In this document: positions 1 to 7,577 of the stretch, one piece after another
Numbering within the stretch: position 1 is the stretch's first letter
Layout of the letters: each line of letters opens with the position of its first letter
Source of the DNA: Nocardioides sp.
Lineage (GTDB): Bacteria; Actinomycetota; Actinomycetes; Propionibacteriales; Nocardioidaceae
Reading direction: 5' to 3'
Length of the DNA stretch: 64,000 nt
NCBI RefSeq assembly: GCF_030149505.1
Contig: NZ_JASBRN010000012.1
Span: 100,701 to 164,700 of the forward strand
The notes under the pieces: generated by a model
The model's input: only the letters and a program-made list of their open reading frames with translations
Told to the model about the DNA's origin: nothing
Databases searched by the model: none
Translations under genes and position numbers: made by a program

Positions 1-767
1 CGGAAGTCGCGCCCCGCGAAGACCGAGTCGTCCCGCCCGGAGGTGCCGCCCGCGGGGAGCACGTGGGCCTCGACGTCCTCGGGCAGCTCGTCGAGCTCCC
101 GGTGCAGCCGGTGCCGGCGCGCGACCTCGAAGGAGACGCGCGCGACGTCCCAGGGCCGCCGGGGCGGGCGCAGCGGCCGGTCGATCCGGCCCACCTGGAG
201 CACGAAGATCCGGGTGGCGCCGAGCTGGTGAGCCCGCGCGACGGGGACGGAGTTCACGATGCCGCCGTCGAGGTAGTGCTCCCCGTCGATCCGCTTCGGG
301 GGCAGCAACCCGGGCACGGCGGCGCTCGCGACCACCGCGTCGACGACGTCCCCGGAGTCGAACCAGTGCTCCGCGGCCCGCTCGATGTTGGCCGCACAGA
401 CCTGGAGCGGCACCGCGAGGTCGGCGAAGGTCACCTCCCCGAGCTCCTCCCGCAGCCGGGTCGCCAGCGGGCGCGCCGACCACACGTGGGTGCCGGTCAC
501 GACGGCCCGCCGGACCGCGCGCAGCGGGTTGTCGCCGTACACCTCCTTGGAGGAGGCCGCGACGCCCTGCCACAGGTCGGTGAGCCGGTCCACGACGCCG
601 GGGTGCGGGTCCTGGGCGACGAAGGCGCCGTTGAGCGCGCCGACGCTGGTGCCGAGGACCAGGTCCGGGGTGATGCCGCGGTCGAGCAGGGCACCGAGCA
701 TGCCGACCTCGACCGCGCCGAGCGCGCCTCCGCCACCGAGGACGAAGGCGGTGCGGGGCGCGGTCAC
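1..767 (-). CDS. patatin-like phospholipase (3' end outside window)
   Basis: The protein begins V-T-A-P-R-T-A-F-V-L and carries the patatin signature: a glycine-rich oxyanion loop GGGGALGA (residues 11-18), the nucleophile elbow GTSVGALNG with the catalytic serine near residue 41, and a DGG motif (LDGGIVNSVP) near residue 190 that holds the catalytic aspartate. The family hydrolyses acyl esters of lipids in the cytoplasm or at the membrane. About 255 codons are present and no stop is met before the left edge, so the C-terminus is missing. The GTG at 765-767 is chosen because it lies just before the glycine loop and 25 bases beyond the neighbouring DUF3817 stop, suggesting one transcription unit SURF1-DUF3817-patatin. 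Substrate unknown. Confidence 0.9.
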   Translation of the reverse strand, partial: MTAPRTAFVLGGGGALGAVEVGMLGALLDRGITPDLVLGTSVGALNGAFVAQDPHPGVVDRLTDLWQGVAASSKEVYGDNPLRAVRRAVVTGTHVWSARPLATRLREELGEVTFADLAVPLQVCAANIERAAEHWFDSGDVVDAVVASAAVPGLLPPKRIDGEHYLDGGIVNSVPVARAHQLGATRIFVLQVGRIDRPLRPPRRPWDVARVSFEVARRHRLHRELDELPEDVEAHVLPAGGTSGRDDSVFAGRDF

Positions 768-792
768 GGTCGACGGGGTGAGGACGGGGGCG

Positions 793-1221
793 TCAGCCGG
801 CGGCGGGCGCGGTCGGCCCTGTCGGCCCGGTCGACCCGGCGTCGGCCCAGGCCTCGGCGCGCACGCGACGGGTGGCGCGGTGCTCGGCCCAGAAGCTCAG
901 CAGCGGCACGGTGCCGCTGACCAGCGTGACGGCGGTGAACGGGATGTCCCAGTCGGCCCGGCGCGAGAGCCAGAAGGCGCTGAACAGGAAGATCATGTAG
1001 AGCCAGCCGTGGGCGACCCCGAGGTACGCGGAGATGTTGGAGCCCAGCTCCCAGCCGGCACCGGTGTCCTTGGCCAGCCAGGGTGCGTCGGAGACGAGGT
1101 AGCCGTAGTGCAGCGGCAGGCCGACCAGGCACAGCACCACCAGCAGGACGCCCACGATGGCGGCCATGGTGCGGTAGGCCCGCAGCGGGGTGCGGAGGTC
1201 GTCGGGGAGCTCGTGCGTCAC
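793..1221 (-). CDS. DUF3817 family membrane protein
   Basis: A 142-residue protein starting V-T-H-E-L-P. It has three hydrophobic segments: VGVLLVVLCLVGLPLHYGY, a helix round LGVAHGWLYMIFLFSAFWLS, and FTAVTLVSGTVPLLSFWAEHR, with the conserved LGVAHGWLYM core typical of DUF3817. The ending is rich in Gly, Pro, Thr and Ala and probably disordered. The GTG start overlaps the stop of the SURF1-like gene by four bases (GTGA), so the two are translationally coupled. Function is not established for the family; it is frequently found with SURF1-like or GMP synthase genes in actinobacteria. Confidence 0.85.
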   Translation of the reverse strand: MTHELPDDLRTPLRAYRTMAAIVGVLLVVLCLVGLPLHYGYLVSDAPWLAKDTGAGWELGSNISAYLGVAHGWLYMIFLFSAFWLSRRADWDIPFTAVTLVSGTVPLLSFWAEHRATRRVRAEAWADAGSTGPTGPTAPAAG

Positions 1222-2006
1222 GTGCCCGACGGTACCGGGGTGTCCGACGCCGGCTCCTCGGCCGCGTCCTCCTCGTCGCGGCGGCGGGTGACGTCGCGCA
1301 CGTAGCGCCACCACACGAAGGCCGCGAAGGCCGCGAAGACCACCCACTCCAGGGCGTAGAGCAGGTTGCGCAAGCCGGTGCCGCCCGCCGGCGGGGGTAG
1401 CTCCTCGAGGTCGGCGGGCGCCAGGGTGGCGGCCGCCTCGAGCGGGTCGGTGCGCTCCTGGTCGAGCACGGCGTAGGCGCCGTAGAGGTCCTGGTCGACG
1501 TGCTGGATCAGGTCGGCGGTGCGGACCTGCGGGACGACGTCGTCGGTGCGGTCGATGTCGGCCTCGCCGGTGCCGTCGGTGGGCTGCAGCCACGCGGTGA
1601 CCGCTCCAGGGCCGGTCGGCGCGGCCGGGGCTTCCTCGACCGTGGGCGACCAGCCGAGCACGACGGGGAGCGCCGGGTCGGTGGCGGCACCCACGGCCAG
1701 CGGGGTCACCACCCAGAACCCGTCGCGCCCCTCGTGCTCGCGCCCGGAGACGTAGACGGTGCCCTCGGGGAGCCAGCTGCCCTCCACGAGCACCGGCTGG
1801 CCGACGTACTCACCCGGGAACGGGTCGTCGGGACCCATCGCCTCGGCGAGCGGGATCGGCTCGACCTGCGTCAGGTCGACGGCCTCGGCGTCGCGTCGCG
1901 CCTGGTAGGAGTCCCACTGCCACCAGCCCAGCCCGCTCGCCGCGGCCACCATGAGCAGCGCGAGCAGGTGCGCGCCCCAGTATCTGGGGGCGAGGATGGA
2001 GGGCAC
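1218..2006 (-). CDS. SURF1 family protein
   Basis: A 262-residue protein with the SURF1 topology: an N-terminal membrane helix (LLALLMVAAASGLGWWQW, residues about 12-30) followed by the W-Q-W-x-S-Y-Q-A-R-R junction, a long extracytoplasmic domain with the G-S-W-L-P strand, and a C-terminal helix (LLYALEWVVFAAFAAFVWW). SURF1 proteins help assemble cytochrome c oxidase, so this points to an aerobic respiratory chain. The GTG at 2004-2006 starts directly before the first helix, but the upstream GGAGG is only one base away; a GTG further upstream (to 2060) is possible but would overlap the operator of the divergent regulator. Overlaps DUF3817 by four bases. Confidence 0.85.
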   Translation of the reverse strand: MPSILAPRYWGAHLLALLMVAAASGLGWWQWDSYQARRDAEAVDLTQVEPIPLAEAMGPDDPFPGEYVGQPVLVEGSWLPEGTVYVSGREHEGRDGFWVVTPLAVGAATDPALPVVLGWSPTVEEAPAAPTGPGAVTAWLQPTDGTGEADIDRTDDVVPQVRTADLIQHVDQDLYGAYAVLDQERTDPLEAAATLAPADLEELPPPAGGTGLRNLLYALEWVVFAAFAAFVWWRYVRDVTRRRDEEDAAEEPASDTPVPSGT

Positions 2007-2061
2007 GCCTCCAGGGTACCGGCGCGGCCGAAGCCCGCTCGCAGCGGTGACTCCTGCCAAT

Positions 2062-2072
2062 TGGTCTGACCA
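2062..2072. promoter_or_regulatory. FadR-type GntR operator, perfect palindrome
   Basis: The 11-mer TGGTCTGACCA is a perfect palindrome round its central base and matches the FadR-subfamily operator consensus TNGTNNNACNA. It sits immediately upstream of the -35 hexamer of the GntR gene and between it and the divergent SURF1 gene, so autoregulation of the regulator-hydroxylase operon is the natural reading. Binding is inferred. Confidence 0.75.
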
Positions 2073-2073
2073 C

Positions 2074-2103
2074 TTGACCTCTGCCAGTCGCCCTGACTAC
2101 CGT
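2074..2103 (+). promoter_or_regulatory. promoter of the GntR gene; transcript probably leaderless
   Basis: TTGACC at 2074-2079, an 18-base spacer and TACCGT at 2098-2103. The same pair with the same spacing occurs before rpmH. The ATG follows only seven bases after the -10 box and no Shine-Dalgarno sequence is present, so transcription should begin at or next to the A of the start codon. Confidence 0.65.
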
Positions 2104-2110
2104 CGATCTC

Positions 2111-2842
2111 ATGCCGCTGACCCCGGTGACCCGCCGCTCGGTGCCCGACGAGGTCTTCGACCAGGTCCTGGCCGAGGTCGTCGACGGCGGCCTCGCGCCC
2201 GGTGAGCAGCTGCCCAGCGAGCGCCGCCTGGCCGAGGTCCTCGGCGTCTCCCGGCCAGCCGTGCGCGAGGCCCTGCAGCGGATGGCCGCCACCCGACTGG
2301 TCGAGGTCCGCCAGGGCGAGGCCACGACCGTCCGCGACTTCAAGAGGTACGCCGGCCTCGACCTGCTCCCCCGCCTGCTGGTCCGTGCGGGGGGTCTGGA
2401 CACCGCCGTGGCCCGCAGCGTGCTGGAGGCGCGGCTGGCCGTGGGCCCGGCCGTCGCGGCGCTCGCCGCCGAGCGGGGTGGCCCCACGCTGGCCGCGATG
2501 CTGGACGAGGTCGTGGACCGGCTCAGTGCCACCGACGACGACGTCGAGCGCCAGGCGCACGCCCTCGAGCTGTGGGACCAGGTCGTGGACGCCGCCGACT
2601 CGATGGTCTTCCGGCTGATGTTCAACAGCCTGCGCGCGGCGTACGAGCCCGCGCTGGAGGCGCTCGCGCCCGTGATGGCCCTCGAGGTCGGCCAGGTCGA
2701 GGCCTACCGGCTGCTCGTCGCCGCGATCGCCAGTGGCGACCCCGAGGTCGCCCGGGCCGCTGCCGACCGGGTCCTGCGACCCGCCACCGACACGATCCTG
2801 GGCGCGCTCGGCGCCCTCGACCCGACAGGAGACGTCCGATGA
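2111..2842 (+). CDS. FadR/GntR family transcriptional regulator
   Basis: A 243-residue regulator. Residues about 10-75 form the GntR winged helix (L-A-P-G-E-Q-L-P-S-E-R-R-L-A, then V-S-R-P-A-V-R-E-A-L-Q-R-M), with the glycine wing replaced by V-R-Q-G-E. Residues about 95-230 form the all-helical FCD effector domain seen in regulators of fatty acid, amino acid and organic acid metabolism. A matching palindromic operator lies 39 bases upstream. The gene's stop overlaps the start of the fatty acid hydroxylase by four bases (ATGA), so both are likely co-transcribed and the regulator probably senses a lipid-related or carboxylate ligand; the ligand is not visible from sequence. Confidence 0.9.
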   Translation: MPLTPVTRRSVPDEVFDQVLAEVVDGGLAPGEQLPSERRLAEVLGVSRPAVREALQRMAATRLVEVRQGEATTVRDFKRYAGLDLLPRLLVRAGGLDTAVARSVLEARLAVGPAVAALAAERGGPTLAAMLDEVVDRLSATDDDVERQAHALELWDQVVDAADSMVFRLMFNSLRAAYEPALEALAPVMALEVGQVEAYRLLVAAIASGDPEVARAAADRVLRPATDTILGALGALDPTGDVR

Positions 2843-3567
2843 CCCGTGTCGACCCTCGCATCGAGGCGGAAGCAGCTGCCCAGGTGGCGGCGGACGAGGC
2901 CCGGATCACCGGGCAGGCACGCCGCCGTCAGGCGCTGCCGCTCTTCGGGGCCTTCCGCCAGTTCTGGCGCCACCCCAGCCCGCCGGTCATCACCGCGGCG
3001 CTGGTCGTGGCGGTCACCGGGCGGGTCCTCTCCGGCGCGGGCACCTGGTGGGAGCTGCTCGTGCCCGCCGTCCTGCTCGGGCTCTTCCCGCTGCTGGAGT
3101 GGACGGTCCACGTGGTGGTGCTGCACTGGAGGCCGCGCAGCATCGGTCGCCTGGTCATCGACCCGCACCTGGCCCGCGAGCACCGCGCGCACCACGCGGA
3201 CCCGCGCGACCTGCCGCTGGTCTTCATCCCGTTCCGCTCGCTCGTCGGGATGATCGTGTCCCTCGCCCTGCTGTCGTGGTGGCTGGCGCCGAGCGCGACC
3301 TGGGGCTGGACGGTGCTGGTGACGACGTACGCCGTCGCGCTCGGCTACGAGTGGACCCACTACCTCGTGCACAGCGACTACAAGCCGCGCACCCGCGTCT
3401 ACCGCGCCATCTGGCGCAACCACCGGCTGCACCACTACAAGAACGAGCACTACTGGTTCGCCGTCGTCACCGCCGGCACCGCCGACCGGCTCCTCGGCAC
3501 CTACCCCGACCCCGGCACCGTCCGCTCCTCGCCGACCGTCAAGGCGCTGCACTCCCAGGACGCCTGA
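2839..3567 (+). CDS. sterol desaturase / fatty acid hydroxylase family membrane protein
   Basis: A 242-residue membrane enzyme of the di-iron hydroxylase superfamily. After a charged N-terminus come hydrophobic segments (VITAALVVAVTGRVL; LLVPAVLLGLFPLLEW) and the histidine boxes: HLAREHRAHH (the HxxxHxxHH cluster), then EWTHYLVH, and NHRLHHYKNEHYW near the end. These histidines bind the two irons used for oxygen activation on an acyl or isoprenoid chain. Directly coupled to the FadR-type regulator by an ATGA overlap. Substrate unknown; carotenoid or fatty acid hydroxylation are both possible. Confidence 0.85.
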   Translation: MTRVDPRIEAEAAAQVAADEARITGQARRRQALPLFGAFRQFWRHPSPPVITAALVVAVTGRVLSGAGTWWELLVPAVLLGLFPLLEWTVHVVVLHWRPRSIGRLVIDPHLAREHRAHHADPRDLPLVFIPFRSLVGMIVSLALLSWWLAPSATWGWTVLVTTYAVALGYEWTHYLVHSDYKPRTRVYRAIWRNHRLHHYKNEHYWFAVVTAGTADRLLGTYPDPGTVRSSPTVKALHSQDA

Positions 3568-3582
3568 GCCCGCCCGGTCGCT

Positions 3583-3720
3583 CGCTCACTCGGCACGCAT
3601 TCGAGCGTGACTCGGCGCGGATTCGAGAGTGAGTCGGCGCGCGACGACTCGGCCTCGAATCGGTGCCGAGTCACGCTCGAACCGGTGACGAGTCACCGTC
3701 GAACCAGCGCCGAGTGGCGG
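3583..3720. repeat. intergenic inverted-repeat cluster between convergent genes
   Basis: A run of related units built on TTCGAGCGTGACTCGGC. The unit at 3600-3616 recurs as a perfect 17-base reverse complement at 3665-3681, and weaker copies lie between and beyond (ATTCGAGAGTGAGTCGG near 3621; GTGACGAGTCACCGTCGAA near 3685; GCGCCGAGTGGCG near 3708). It fills nearly all the space between the hydroxylase and lipoprotein stops. It can fold into a long hairpin and may serve as a bidirectional terminator; it also resembles REP-type elements. Confidence 0.7.
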
Positions 3721-3725
3721 GAGGG

Positions 3726-4691
3726 TCAGTCGGCGCAGGCGGCGAAGGGGAGGCCGCGGCGCAGGGTGAGCTCGGCGGCGGCGACGGGGTCGACGAGGCG
3801 GTAGCCGATGCGCCCGGTGCCGGGATCGGCGACGCCGCCCTCGAAGGCGCGCGCCACGTCGGGGGAGGACTCGGCCAGCTCGACCCGGGCGAAGAGGTCG
3901 TCGCGGTCCTCACCGAGGCGGATGGTGGCCAGCGTCCCCTCCAGGTTCACGGCGTACGCCGTCAGCGGCTCGAGCCCGGCCGCCCCGTCCGGCGCGGGGA
4001 CGCAGCCGCGCTCGACGTAGGTGCCGACGGCCGGGCCGGTGACGAGCATCCCCGTCGCGTCGTCGGACGCCCAGGACTCACCCACCTCGACGTCGACCGC
4101 GGCCCCGGAGAGCACGAGGCCGTCGTCCACGTCGACCACCGCGTCGGCCAGCGGACCGACCCCGGCCTCGACGGCCTCCTCGACCGCGCGCGGGTCGATG
4201 ATCGGGTGCAGGCCGAGGATCCAGCCGACCTCCTGGCCCTCGGCGTCGAAGAGCCGGGCCTCCCAGCCGACGTCCTCCTGGGTGAAGCTGTGGTCACGGA
4301 GCAGCTGCGGGCCCACGGGACGCAGCAGTCCGTCGGAGAGGATCGCGGTCTCGCGCTGGGCGCGGTCCCAGAAGGCCGCGCGTTCACGGGCGGGCAGGTC
4401 GCTCGAGAGCTCGAGCAGCCCCAGCTGAGTGGCGGCCCGGTCGAAGTCGGTGACGGTCACCGCGGTGACATCCAGCGGGACGTGAGGGAGCGCGCGCTGA
4501 GCCGGGGTCACCGAGTCGGCACTCACCGACTGGGTCGCGACGGGTCCGGGGGGCTCGACGCCCTGCGGGGGTGCGTCGTCGCCGCTGCACCCGGTCAGGG
4601 CGGCGCCCAGGGCGAGCACGACGACGCCGACGGCCACCCGGCCGCCGACCCTGCTCGGACGAGTCACACGCACGGGCAGAGAGTGTGCCAC
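3726..4691 (-). CDS. putative lipoprotein of unknown function
   Basis: A 321-residue protein. Residues 1-35 form a lipoprotein signal: arginines, a hydrophobic stretch (VAVGVVVLALGAAL) and the lipobox L-T-G-C with Cys35 as the lipidated residue. The mature part starts with a Pro/Asp-rich linker and continues as an Ala/Asp/Glu-rich globular domain with two cysteines (one at the very end), no enzyme motif recognised. Start GTG at 4691 has a GGAGG eight bases upstream. It lies downstream of HMG-CoA reductase but behind that gene's terminator hairpin, so it is probably transcribed separately. Confidence 0.8.
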   Translation of the reverse strand: MAHSLPVRVTRPSRVGGRVAVGVVVLALGAALTGCSGDDAPPQGVEPPGPVATQSVSADSVTPAQRALPHVPLDVTAVTVTDFDRAATQLGLLELSSDLPARERAAFWDRAQRETAILSDGLLRPVGPQLLRDHSFTQEDVGWEARLFDAEGQEVGWILGLHPIIDPRAVEEAVEAGVGPLADAVVDVDDGLVLSGAAVDVEVGESWASDDATGMLVTGPAVGTYVERGCVPAPDGAAGLEPLTAYAVNLEGTLATIRLGEDRDDLFARVELAESSPDVARAFEGGVADPGTGRIGYRLVDPVAAAELTLRRGLPFAACAD

Positions 4692-4788
4692 CCCGGGGAC
4701 CTCCGGATCGTGACTTCTGCCCGACCGAGACAGCCGTCCCGGTCGGTCGCCGCCGACGGGACGTCATGCGCGCTGCATCGAGGGACCT

Positions 4789-4818
4789 CCCGCCCGCATG
4801 ACGTCCCGAGCGGGCGGG
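4789..4818 (-). terminator. hairpin terminator after HMG-CoA reductase
   Basis: A perfect 9-base-pair stem CCCGCCCGC / GCGGGCGGG (4789-4797 and 4810-4818) with a 12-base loop, starting nine bases beyond the reductase stop. No T run follows, as is common in high-GC actinobacteria. Confidence 0.6.
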
Positions 4819-4826
4819 GCTGGGCC

Positions 4827-5999
4827 CTAGGGACGGTTGCGCCCCAGGTCGTCGTGCGCCTGCACCCACTCCTCGGCCACGACGGCCGAGCCCAGGGACA
4901 GCTCCCCGGCCAGGACCGTCGCGGCAATGATCTCGGCCAGCTTCAGCACCCCGCCGCTGCCGTAGCAGCCGAGCAGCTCCAGGCACTCGCGCTGCGTGGC
5001 CAGGCCCGTGCCGCCGCCGTACGTCGCCACGATGAGGGAGGGCAGGGTGACGGAGGCGTAGAAGTCGCCGTTGGGCAGCAGCTCGGAGAAGCCGTAGAGC
5101 GCGGAGGACTCCGCCACGTTGGCGACGTCCTGCCCGGTAGCGATGAAGATCGCGGTGATGCCGTTGGCGGAGTGGTTGCCGTTGTTGTTGGTCACGCTCA
5201 TGATCGAGCCGAGCTGCCCGCGCATCCGCGCGGCGTAGAGCTGGTCGGTCGAGACGTGCATCTGCTCCTCGACCAGCGCCGCGGGCAGGGTGATCTCGGC
5301 GACGACCCGCTTGCCGCGGGTGTGGAGCATGTTGACCACCGACGTCTTCTTGTCGGTGGCGAACTGCCCCTCGAGCAGGAAGTGCAGCTCGCCCGGGTAG
5401 TGCTGCTTGATCCACGCGCACGCCGCGAAGGTCGCCTTGCCGGTGAGGTTCTGCCCCGCGGCGTCACCGGTGGAGTAGTTGAACCGGGTGTAGAGCAGCT
5501 TCGAGGCGCCGAACGTCTGGATGTCGAGCAGCTTGCCGGTGCCGGTCGTCGCCTCGGCCGCGGCCGCGATCTCGGGCACGTGCTGGTCCAGCCACACCTT
5601 GAAGTCCCGCGCCTCCCGGGCGCTGGCGAAGCTGAAGACCGGGGCGCGCTGCATCCGGTCGTCCAGGACCGTCGTGGTGATGCCGCCGGCGGCGCGGCAC
5701 AGCTTCATCCCGCGGCTGTACGACGCCACGAGGGTCCCCTCGGTGGTGGCGAGCGGCACGAGGAACTCGCCGGTCGCGTGCTCGCCGTTGACCAGCAGCG
5801 GACCGGCCAGCCCGATCGGCACCTGCGCGACGCCGAGGAAGTTCTCGATGTTGCCCGGCAGCGTGCTCGGCTCCAGGGAGTACGACGACACGTGCTCGAG
5901 CCGGGCAGCGGTCTGCTCCTCGGCGTAGGTCCTGCGCGCCGCGATGGCCTGCGCCCCGTAGTCATCGTCGCGGTCGCGGGGGATCGTGGGCAGCGTCAC
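4827..5999 (-). CDS. hydroxymethylglutaryl-CoA reductase, class I (archaeal-like)
   Basis: A 390-residue reductase converting HMG-CoA to mevalonate with NADPH. Visible landmarks: E-N-F-L-G near 52; the catalytic glutamate in ATTEGTLVAS (Glu87); GDAAGQN (178-184, the GDAMGMN equivalent); the catalytic lysine in DKK (216-218); the catalytic aspartate in TGQD (Asp291); and a terminal A-H-D-D-L-G-R with His382, the arrangement seen in archaeal class I enzymes. Size and motifs argue for a complete active enzyme. No other mevalonate-pathway gene lies nearby. Its GTG start lies eight bases after a TAGGCT -10 box with no Shine-Dalgarno, so the transcript is probably leaderless. Divergent from the pRiA4b-like gene. 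Confidence 0.9.
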   Translation of the reverse strand: MTLPTIPRDRDDDYGAQAIAARRTYAEEQTAARLEHVSSYSLEPSTLPGNIENFLGVAQVPIGLAGPLLVNGEHATGEFLVPLATTEGTLVASYSRGMKLCRAAGGITTTVLDDRMQRAPVFSFASAREARDFKVWLDQHVPEIAAAAEATTGTGKLLDIQTFGASKLLYTRFNYSTGDAAGQNLTGKATFAACAWIKQHYPGELHFLLEGQFATDKKTSVVNMLHTRGKRVVAEITLPAALVEEQMHVSTDQLYAARMRGQLGSIMSVTNNNGNHSANGITAIFIATGQDVANVAESSALYGFSELLPNGDFYASVTLPSLIVATYGGGTGLATQRECLELLGCYGSGGVLKLAEIIAATVLAGELSLGSAVVAEEWVQAHDDLGRNRP

Positions 6000-6007
6000 G
6001 AGCAGCG

Positions 6008-6013
6008 AGCCTA
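6008..6013 (-). promoter_or_regulatory. -10 box of HMG-CoA reductase, leaderless
   Basis: TAGGCT on the minus strand, eight bases before the GTG start. The -35 element is not clear. Forms a divergent pair with the box at 6055-6060. Confidence 0.5.
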
Positions 6014-6054
6014 GTGACGCGCTCCCGCTCCGGCGTCACCGCGACGCGCGGTTC

Positions 6055-6060
6055 TACGAT
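6055..6060 (+). promoter_or_regulatory. -10 box of the pRiA4b-like gene, leaderless
   Basis: TACGAT six bases before the GTG at 6067; no ribosome binding site precedes the start. Confidence 0.5.
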
Positions 6061-6066
6061 CGGTCC

Positions 6067-7539
6067 GTGCCCACCCCCGACCACGGCCTCGGCGGCCCGG
6101 ACGGTCCTGACCAGCCCGACGACTCCGCCGCAGTGCTGCGGCAGTTCGCCGCGATGGTGGCCGCGTCCGACCTGGCCGAGCTGCGAGGCCTCGGGAGCCT
6201 CTCGGGTGCCGACCCGCTCGCCCGGCGCACCACCAACCCGCACCTGCGCCGACCGCGGCGTGCGACCCCGGTCGTCCTGCGGGTCCGGGTCGACCTGGCC
6301 GGCGCGACCCCGCCGATCTGGCGACGACTCGCGCTGCGCTCGGACCTGACGCTCGCGGCCGTCCACGACGTGCTGCAGGCGGCGTACGACTGGGCGGGCG
6401 GGCACCTGCACCGTTTCGCGATCGGAGGCGACTGCTTCGACCCTCGGGCCGAGTGGTTCCTGTGCCCCTTCGACGCCGTGGAGGGCGACGACCTGGGGAC
6501 GCCCGACTCCGAGGTCACCCTCGACGAGGTGCTGGTCGAGCCGGGGGACGTCCTGCACTACGTCTACGACTACGGCGACGAGTGGGACCTGGTGCTGGTG
6601 CTCGAGGAGGTCGCGTCCGTCGGGACGACGACACCGCCCGCGGCGTGCCTCGACGGCGAGCGCGCCGCCCCGCCCGAGGACTGCGGCGGGCTGCGGGACG
6701 CCGCCGAGCTCGCCGGCCTGCTCGAGGACCCGACCGCCTTCGACACTGCCGGGGTCGACCGGCTGGTCGCAGCGAGCACCGCGCTGCTGGCGCTGAGGCC
6801 GGACCTCGCCGAGCTGCTCGGCAGGCTGCGTGCCACGCCGGTCGGACCGGAGCTGCTCGCCCGCGTCGCCGAGGTCGCAGGCGTCACCGGACCACCCTCA
6901 GGGGGCGACGCCCCCGACGAGGCCACCCTGCTCTCCCACCTGTCCGGCCACCGGTGGTTCCTGGAGCGCGCCCGGGACGGAGGGCTGCCGCTCACACCCG
7001 CCGGCTACCTCCGGCCGGTCGACGTGGCGGCCGCCGCGGCGGTCCTGCCCTCGTGCTCCCACTGGCTGGGCAAGGCCAACCGTGAGGACCTCACGTGGCC
7101 TGTGCGCGAGCTGCGCGCCGGGCTCCAGCGCATGCGGCTGCTGCGCAAGCACCGGGGCCATCTCGTGCTCACCCCCGCCGGTCGCCGCGCCGTCGTCGAC
7201 CCCTCGGCCCTGTGGGAGCACCTGCGGCTGCACCTGGTGTCGGGGTCCGTGGACACCTTCGAGGTGCAGGCCCGTCTGCTCGCCCTGCTGTACGTCGCCT
7301 CGGAGCCGCGCGGCCACCACGAGCAGCGCCTGGCCGACGCCCTGACGTGGCTGGGCTGGCGCGAACGCGGCACGCACCCCATCGGCCCGGACGCCGCCGC
7401 CTGGGCGATCTCCGAGGTCACGAGCGCGCTGACGGAGGTGGCGGTGCGGGACGAGGACCCGGCGCGGGCGGGACGGTCGTCGCGTCGGCTCTCGCCCGTG
7501 GCCGTCGAGCTGGCCCGCGCGGCGCTGGCGCCCTGGTGA
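6067..7539 (+). CDS. plasmid pRiA4b ORF-3 family protein
   Basis: A 490-residue protein. Residues about 60-200 match the pRiA4b ORF-3 / IS1096 TnpR-passenger fold: V-L-R-V-R-V-D-L-A-G, then P-P-I-W-R-R-L, L-T-L-A-A-V-H-D-V-L-Q-A-A-Y-D-W, H-L-H-R-F, and the ending Y-V-Y-D-Y-G-D-E-W-D. A C-terminal half (about 290-490) of leucine-rich helices with T-P-A-G repeats follows; it resembles the extra region many actinobacterial members carry. Family function is unknown; it is often associated with mobile elements but there are no inverted repeats or transposase here. GTG at 6067 is preferred because it lies six bases downstream of a good -10 box; an upstream start (5986) would overlap the divergent reductase. 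Confidence 0.8.
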   Translation: MPTPDHGLGGPDGPDQPDDSAAVLRQFAAMVAASDLAELRGLGSLSGADPLARRTTNPHLRRPRRATPVVLRVRVDLAGATPPIWRRLALRSDLTLAAVHDVLQAAYDWAGGHLHRFAIGGDCFDPRAEWFLCPFDAVEGDDLGTPDSEVTLDEVLVEPGDVLHYVYDYGDEWDLVLVLEEVASVGTTTPPAACLDGERAAPPEDCGGLRDAAELAGLLEDPTAFDTAGVDRLVAASTALLALRPDLAELLGRLRATPVGPELLARVAEVAGVTGPPSGGDAPDEATLLSHLSGHRWFLERARDGGLPLTPAGYLRPVDVAAAAAVLPSCSHWLGKANREDLTWPVRELRAGLQRMRLLRKHRGHLVLTPAGRRAVVDPSALWEHLRLHLVSGSVDTFEVQARLLALLYVASEPRGHHEQRLADALTWLGWRERGTHPIGPDAAAWAISEVTSALTEVAVRDEDPARAGRSSRRLSPVAVELARAALAPW

Positions 7540-7553
7540 GGCTGGGTGTCACC

Positions 7554-7577
7554 GAGTCGGTGAGTCGGTGAGTCGGT
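7554..7577 (+). repeat. three perfect tandem 8-mers abutting tRNA-Ala
   Basis: GAGTCGGT is repeated three times without a mismatch, running exactly into the last base of the tRNA gene. Confidence 0.85.

Noticed and set aside
3663..6014. Plus-strand open frame opposite the lipoprotein and HMG-CoA reductase
   Set aside because: Composition like a reverse-complement shadow; HMG-CoA reductase on the other strand is unambiguous.
6067..7539. IS1096-type insertion sequence
   Set aside because: The protein has a passenger-like domain but no transposase, terminal inverted repeats or target duplication was found.
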